DNA of 64,000 bases from Hyphomonadaceae bacterium BL14 (GTDB lineage Bacteria; Pseudomonadota; Alphaproteobacteria; Caulobacterales; Maricaulaceae): contig CP091242.1 of the NCBI GenBank assembly GCA_027627705.1, forward strand, positions 2,626,290 through 2,690,289, in the 5' to 3' direction. The stretch's first letter is position 1, and every line of letters begins with the position of its first letter. Both the position numbers and the translations under genes were made by a program. Shown here piece by piece: positions 59,441 to 64,000 of this stretch. The notes beneath the pieces were generated by a model, which was not told where the DNA came from, made no database searches, and was given only the letters and a program-made list of their open reading frames with translations.

Positions 59441-61152
59441 ATCGATCCGATTTGGCAGACCACACGTGAACGCCCGCTGCCCAGGAGCGCATAGACGATG
59501 AGCGGCTCTTGCGGCCCGGTGCGCGCGTGGGCGATCCAGCCTGTTCTCAGATCATCGACAACCGGCAAGGCAGCGGTGACGTCCGGGCGGTCGATGGCCC
59601 GGCGGCCATACCCCCGCACGATACCGTCCGAGTCCACGACCAGATAGGCGCGCGGGCTTTCGCGGCGGCGCGAATCCCATCCCCAGCCCGTGAGGCGGAC
59701 AAAGCCCGGCGCGGTGCCGGACGGTTCGAGGGCAAGCCGCACATCAACCGCGCCGATACAGGTGTCGGCATCGGCTTCCGGCGTGAACTCGGCCAGCGGG
59801 CGGTTCAGCCAGTCCGCTTCCGCGCGGCCAAAGACCGACAGGCGCCCGGCAGCGAGCAGCCGGCTGCGCTGCACGACCAGTTCGGGCGAGGGATAGATGC
59901 CCGCCAGCGCCTCTCTGTCGAGCGCGCCGGTCATGATGGCGGACTCCGCCGCGACGGTCCGGTTGCGCTGGGAGTGCGCCATGTCCATCCAGATATCCCG
60001 GTTTCCCAGAAGCAGAAGCATGGCCAGAAGCTGAAGCCCGCCCAGGGCCAGCATGGCTCCGGCGCGCCAGGATTGGCGCGGCAGGCTGCGGGCAAACGAC
60101 CAGATGAGCGCGGCGATGGCGACCCAGAAAATCAGCACCGGCGTGGCGTAGCGCGATGCGAAGGCCTGCTGCGCCCCCAATTCCCAGCGGCCCATTGCGG
60201 TGAGAAGGCCCGCCCCGACGACCAGGCCCGCGACAAGCAGCAGGACCAGGCGCGCTCTCGGCCCCGACCGCCACAGCGTGAGGGGGACCAGCAGCAGGGC
60301 GCCCGCCAGTCCGGCTGCGCCAAACAGCTTTGCCCCTTCTATAGGGTCCTGGAAGGCCGGCGCGTAACCCGCCAGCGGGCTTTCGGAGAAGGCATAACCA
60401 AAGGGCGCGCCGAGATAGATGACGGTGTAGTAGACAATCTCGATCACATGACCCAGCGCGTCGCCGGGGTTGGAGTGATTGAAGGTCTGCATCCCGCGCG
60501 AATAGAGGAAGGCCGCGAGAGCGGCCGAGACGGCGAGCACGCCAATTCTTTGCCAGCCCCGCCCGGCGAGCAGAGCGCCCACGGCGGCGGCCGGGAGCAC
60601 CAGCAAGCCGGCTGAGAAGCTGAACGCCGCCGCCAGACCCAGCGCCGCTGCGGCGGCATCGGCTTTCCAGCCCGGCTGCGCCAGCACGGTGACGGCAAAG
60701 CAGGCAGTTGCCAGCAGGTACACGATGACGAACTGGACCTGGAAGCCCCAGTAGAGGTTTTCTATCTGGGCACCGGAGAACAGCAGCGCGACGGTGAGGC
60801 CGCCGGCCAGCAGCAGGCCTGACCCGCGCGCGCCTGCCCGGCGTGCAAGCCAGATCAGCAGGCCCGCATGAATGGCCTGGGTCAGCAGGATGGAGGTGAG
60901 CAGGAAGAGGTTCCGGCCACCGAATACCGCCGTGTCGATCAGGAAGAAAAGCGACGGTATGACCAGGAGATGCTCATTGTGCTGAACAAACATCTCGCTG
61001 AGATGCTGGCCAGGCGTGACCCGCTCCCACTGGTCCCAATAGGGCAGGGGTGAATAGGCCACGCTGACAGCGTAGAGCGTGATGGCGAGGGTCATCACCG
61101 CGAGGACGATTGCGGCCAGGCCCGCAGCCCGCGTGAGTTGGCTAATCGTCAT
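59437..61152 (-). CDS. Large polytopic membrane protein of the polysaccharide cluster
   Basis: A 571-aa protein with about eleven hydrophobic helices in the first 440 residues. Early loop motifs LPYWDQWERVTPGQHLSEMF and VQHNEHLLVIPSLFFLIDTAVFGG carry acidic residues near the first helix, as in GT-C enzymes. The last 130 residues are soluble and beta-rich. It is probably a lipid-linked sugar transferase or modifier, but I recognise no exact family. The ATG at 61152 begins the first helix. Confidence 0.65.
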   Translation of the reverse strand: MTISQLTRAAGLAAIVLAVMTLAITLYAVSVAYSPLPYWDQWERVTPGQHLSEMFVQHNEHLLVIPSLFFLIDTAVFGGRNLFLLTSILLTQAIHAGLLIWLARRAGARGSGLLLAGGLTVALLFSGAQIENLYWGFQVQFVIVYLLATACFAVTVLAQPGWKADAAAAALGLAAAFSFSAGLLVLPAAAVGALLAGRGWQRIGVLAVSAALAAFLYSRGMQTFNHSNPGDALGHVIEIVYYTVIYLGAPFGYAFSESPLAGYAPAFQDPIEGAKLFGAAGLAGALLLVPLTLWRSGPRARLVLLLVAGLVVGAGLLTAMGRWELGAQQAFASRYATPVLIFWVAIAALIWSFARSLPRQSWRAGAMLALGGLQLLAMLLLLGNRDIWMDMAHSQRNRTVAAESAIMTGALDREALAGIYPSPELVVQRSRLLAAGRLSVFGRAEADWLNRPLAEFTPEADADTCIGAVDVRLALEPSGTAPGFVRLTGWGWDSRRRESPRAYLVVDSDGIVRGYGRRAIDRPDVTAALPVVDDLRTGWIAHARTGPQEPLIVYALLGSGRSRVVCQIGSI

Positions 61153-61223
61153 GGGCTGACCCCTACACAACGGCTTTCAAACGCGCGGGCACACTCGTGC
61201 TCCAAGAGCTCAACAGTTCAATC

Positions 61224-61249
61224 ACGCCTCGACCCCTGCGTCGAGGCGT
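61224..61249 (-). terminator. Terminator-like hairpin after the 61.3-kb membrane protein gene
   Basis: ACGCCTCGAC and GTCGAGGCGT (61224-61233 and 61240-61249) form a 10-bp stem with a 6-nt loop 3 bp past the leftward stop. There is no clear T-run, so termination is uncertain. Confidence 0.45.
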
Positions 61250-61252
61250 CCG

Positions 61253-62794
61253 CTAATTGAACACGAAATAGACCAGGGCGAGCGCGGCCAGCTGCAGGCC
61301 AGCCAGGATGGCAACGATACGCCAGCTGATCTGGCTGGCGGCGTATCCTATCAGCGCGAACACGGCAAGCTGTGGGAAGAAGCTGCCCTGGTGGGTCACC
61401 GCCCCGCCGTGATCGAAAATCAGCACCGCCCAGACCAGCAGGCTCGCCGCGATGGCGGTGGCCAGAGGACGGGTGCCTGGCAGCAGCAATGCCACCGGCA
61501 GAAGGGCCAGGAACGGCGCAGCCATCCCCAGGCCCGCGCTCCAGTGAAAGAAATCCACCGCCCGCAAATGCTCAGCCATGGCCGACCGGTCGTCAGCCAG
61601 CAGCAGGCGAAGCGGCGCGGTAAAGCGGGCCCAGGGATCGGAGACAATCTGCTCAAGATTGATCAGGCGCCCATAGAGCCAGTCAGCCGCTGATACGGTC
61701 CTCAGGCTGTCGATGAGCGTCTCCACCACGCCGCGATCATCGACCGGAATCGATCCGCCCACATGCCATTTCAAAAGCCGGTTGCCGGGCGGATCCACGA
61801 ATTGCTGGTAGAGCGTCCAGGGCAGGTAGCTGGCTGCAAAGGTGGCAAGACCCGTTGCCGAGAAGGCAAAAGACGGGAAGCGGTGGAGCACCAGCGCGCT
61901 TGCCGCAAACCCGACCAGGACGAAGGCGGTGGCACCATGGGCACCGAATGCCAGGGCGGCGGCCAGACCGGCCAGAGCGCCGGCGCTTGCCCGGAGCCGC
62001 ACATCGGCCAGGGTACGGGTGAAGAACAGGGCCGCCGTCACGCACACGAGGCCGGCGGGCAAAAGCTTCGGCCACACGAAGACGGAATGGACCAGGAAAA
62101 GCGGGGAGGCGGCAACCAGGGCGACGGTCATCCAGCCGGCGATCCGGCTGGCCCCGAGCGACCGGGTGAGCACGTAGCACCCCATCAAAGCCCAGGTCTG
62201 CGCGAGGGTGGAGACGGTCTGATAGACCAGCACCGATCCGCCTGACAGGCCCGGCGGGCCGTAAAGCAGGACCATGCCGGTCTGCAAGGGGGGGCGGTCC
62301 GAACTCAGCCAGTCCCCGCGCATTGGAGAGCGGAACTCTCCGGACCGGATCATTTCAGCAAAAACGAAGGGAAGCTGGTTATCATCCGGCAGCGGGTGGC
62401 TATAGGCCGTCGCCGCAGCAATCAGATATTCCGTGGGCTGACCGTTACCAAAGGTGATGAGCAAAACCAGGATGCCTACGGCGAGGGCACCCGATACAGG
62501 GGCCAGGATCTCTCCGCGTGCGTCGCCCCCGGCGTACACCGCCCGCTCCGACCAGGCCAGCCAGGCAAAGCCCGCCAGCATCAGGATCTGGATGGCGGTC
62601 CCGAATACCGGGTGCGCCACAAATGCGAAAAAGCACAGCCAGGCTGCCAGGGCACTGGCGGTCATCCCGGCACCGAGCGCGAGCACACCATTGACGCCGC
62701 GCCGGTAAAGCGCGGCAGCCGGCGCCGCTATGGAGACCGCCAGAATGACGGCCACCAGGACAGATGTGCCAAGCAGGACAAGCCATTCAGTCAT
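61253..62794 (-). CDS. Polytopic membrane protein, GT-C/ArnT-like layout
   Basis: A 513-aa protein with about twelve hydrophobic helices. A long first periplasmic loop has AYSHPLPDDNQLPFVFAEMI and WLSSDRPPLQTGMVLLYGPP, resembling the acidic loops of GT-C glycosyltransferases. I cannot name the exact family. It follows the 59.4-kb membrane gene region upstream on the same strand and probably serves the same glycan pathway. The ATG at 62794 starts the first helix. Confidence 0.65.
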   Translation of the reverse strand: MTEWLVLLGTSVLVAVILAVSIAAPAAALYRRGVNGVLALGAGMTASALAAWLCFFAFVAHPVFGTAIQILMLAGFAWLAWSERAVYAGGDARGEILAPVSGALAVGILVLLITFGNGQPTEYLIAAATAYSHPLPDDNQLPFVFAEMIRSGEFRSPMRGDWLSSDRPPLQTGMVLLYGPPGLSGGSVLVYQTVSTLAQTWALMGCYVLTRSLGASRIAGWMTVALVAASPLFLVHSVFVWPKLLPAGLVCVTAALFFTRTLADVRLRASAGALAGLAAALAFGAHGATAFVLVGFAASALVLHRFPSFAFSATGLATFAASYLPWTLYQQFVDPPGNRLLKWHVGGSIPVDDRGVVETLIDSLRTVSAADWLYGRLINLEQIVSDPWARFTAPLRLLLADDRSAMAEHLRAVDFFHWSAGLGMAAPFLALLPVALLLPGTRPLATAIAASLLVWAVLIFDHGGAVTHQGSFFPQLAVFALIGYAASQISWRIVAILAGLQLAALALVYFVFN

Positions 62795-63087
62795 GACAGG
62801 GCTGCGCGGGGGCCAGTGTGTCCGGTCCGCGTGTGCGGGCCTCGCCGGCCGGTCGTGCTGGCGGCGGCAGGCAAAGGACAGATCGCATGAGTTCGCATCG
62901 ACTTGGCTGGCTCCGCGTCCGATCAGGGAGTGAACATGGTGGCCACTCCGCGTTTCGCGAGGGAAACGGTTCGCGGGTGACATCTAGCCGACGCGCCGCG
63001 CGTTGACCAGCCGCTGAGCGGTTCATCTGCCGGGAGTTGTGGTTCTCAGTTCGAGGTGCTAAGGCCCGGCCCCATGCATAAGGGGGA
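62795..63087. other. 293-bp divergent intergenic region
   Basis: It separates the leftward membrane-protein gene from the rightward epimerase gene and should hold both promoters. I see no clear consensus promoter, repeat or small gene in it. Confidence 0.5.
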
Positions 63088-64000
63088 ATGACTTTGCGCG
63101 GTCGCGTATTCATCACAGGGGCAGCCGGCCTTGTGGGCCAGAACCTCATCCCCTCGCTGAAGGCAGCAGGCTTTGAAATCGTGGCCGCCGACAAACACGC
63201 GGCCAATATGGCCGTGCTGCGCGGCATGCACCCGGAGATCGAGACCCTCGACGCCGATCTGGCCGAGCCGGGGCCGTGGCAAGAGGTTCTCGCCGCCTGC
63301 GATCTTGCGGTACTGCTGCACGCGCAAATCGGCGGGCTGGATGAGGACGAATTCCGCCGCAACAACGTCACCGCCACCCGGCTGTGCCTGGATGCGATCA
63401 AGCGGGGCAAGGTCCGGTATGTCGCGCATGTCAGCTCGTCGGTGGTCAATTCCATGGCCGACGATTTCTACACGCGCAGCAAGACCGAGCAGGAAGCGCT
63501 GGTCGTGGCATCAGGCGTGCGCTGCTGCATCCTGCGGCCGACCCTGATGTTCGGCTGGTTCGACCGCAAGCACCTGGGCTGGCTGAAGCGCTTCATGGAG
63601 AAGGCGCCGGTCTTCCCGGTTCCCGGTCATGGCCGCTATCTGCGCCAGCCCCTCTATGGCGGGGACTTCTCGGCGATTGTCGGTGCCGCGCTGCAGCAGG
63701 AAGTGGAAGGCATCTATAATATCTCCGGCCAGGAACGCATCAGCTATATCGACCTGCTGCGCCGGATCAGGGCGGTGTGCGGTATAAAGACGCCAATCGT
63801 GAAAATTCCCTATGGCGTGTTCAAGCTGCTGTTGCAGACCTATGCGCTATTCGACCGCAACCCGCCTTTCACGACCCATCAGCTGGAAGCCCTGGTCACA
63901 CCGGACGAGTTCGAGGTGATCGACTGGCCAGCGATTTTCGGCGTGCCGTCAACACCGCTCGACGAGGCGCTGCGCCAGACATTCCTGCATCCGGTCTATT
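63088..64000 (+). CDS. NAD-dependent epimerase/dehydratase family protein (cut by window end)
   Basis: The ATG at 63088 opens 304 codons to the window edge without a stop. The Rossmann motif GAAGLVGQNL is at the start, AHVSSSVV and YTRSK supply the Ser/Tyr-x3-Lys catalytic set of extended SDR enzymes, and LRPTLMFG follows. It probably makes or modifies a nucleotide sugar for the neighbouring polysaccharide cluster. AGGGGG lies only 2 nt before the ATG, which is short; no other start fits better. The C-terminus is missing, if only slightly. Confidence 0.85.
   Translation, partial: MTLRGRVFITGAAGLVGQNLIPSLKAAGFEIVAADKHAANMAVLRGMHPEIETLDADLAEPGPWQEVLAACDLAVLLHAQIGGLDEDEFRRNNVTATRLCLDAIKRGKVRYVAHVSSSVVNSMADDFYTRSKTEQEALVVASGVRCCILRPTLMFGWFDRKHLGWLKRFMEKAPVFPVPGHGRYLRQPLYGGDFSAIVGAALQQEVEGIYNISGQERISYIDLLRRIRAVCGIKTPIVKIPYGVFKLLLQTYALFDRNPPFTTHQLEALVTPDEFEVIDWPAIFGVPSTPLDEALRQTFLHPVY

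Noticed and set aside
1-64000. CRISPR arrays, tRNA or rRNA genes, insertion sequences, sigma-54 promoters
   Set aside because: I looked for regular spaced repeats, T-loop-like sequences, transposase motifs and TGGCAC-N5-TTGC elements and saw none convincing; a covariance or profile search would settle RNA genes.

Overview
The window is a contiguous piece of a high-GC alphaproteobacterial chromosome. I infer a Hyphomonadaceae/Maricaulaceae-type organism (Oceanicaulis, Glycocaulis or Maricaulis-like). The reasons are the lptC-lptA-lptB-rpoN block, a ChpT-type phosphotransferase next to a che operon, OxyR paired with AhpC/AhpD, a SapC protein, a DUF1800/DUF1501 pair, and a dimer-type Zur regulator. 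I see no rRNA, tRNA, CRISPR array, insertion sequence or prophage. The first gene (oxyR) and the last (an epimerase) run off the ends.

Layout. 0-2.3 kb: peroxide defence (oxyR diverging from ahpC-ahpD). 2.3-4.1 kb: a small membrane-protein gene frameshifted at an 8-bp tandem repeat, then a dicarboxylate/amino-acid symporter. 4.1-19.2 kb: cell-envelope and nitrogen/ribosome-hibernation functions on the minus strand (ptsN, hpf, rpoN, lptB, lptA, lptC, rnd, lptD, ymdB-like, hemW, rdgB). This is interrupted by a Rieske-cluster-less oxygenase homologue and the DUF1800/DUF1501 pair. 19.2-31.9 kb: small membrane and HTH genes, an esterase, acetyl-CoA synthetase, a prolyl oligopeptidase, a periplasmic redoxin with DsbD, and sapC. 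31.9-35.9 kb: a zinc-uptake locus, in which a His/Asp-rich TonB receptor and zur diverge across two Zur-box-like palindromes; the receptor has an in-frame tail remnant of a second receptor. 35.9-42.5 kb: a chemotaxis operon (cheA-cheW-cheY-cheB-cheR) headed by chpT. 42.7-46.6 kb: an M23 peptidase and argG, between which an AT-rich radical-SAM gene is inserted. 46.8-51.6 kb: a GAF protein, an animal-type glutaminase, an sdpR-sdpI pair and two lipoproteins. 51.8-64 kb: surface-polysaccharide export and synthesis (wzm/wzt, glycosyltransferases, large membrane proteins, an epimerase).

The strongest candidate for something new is the 44.2-45.4 kb insert. It is a single-gene, low-GC radical-SAM cassette whose C-terminal tail carries eight consecutive Cys-x-Pro motifs. 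It is flanked on one side by the live 3' end of argG and on the other by a diverged 40-bp copy of that same 3' end, as expected for insertion at, or recombination across, the end of argG. Other points of interest are an oxygenase-family protein that keeps the mononuclear-iron triad but has lost the Rieske cluster, the paired Zur boxes with the metal-loop receptor, two candidate leaderless promoters, and the nested operator of the sdpRI pair.
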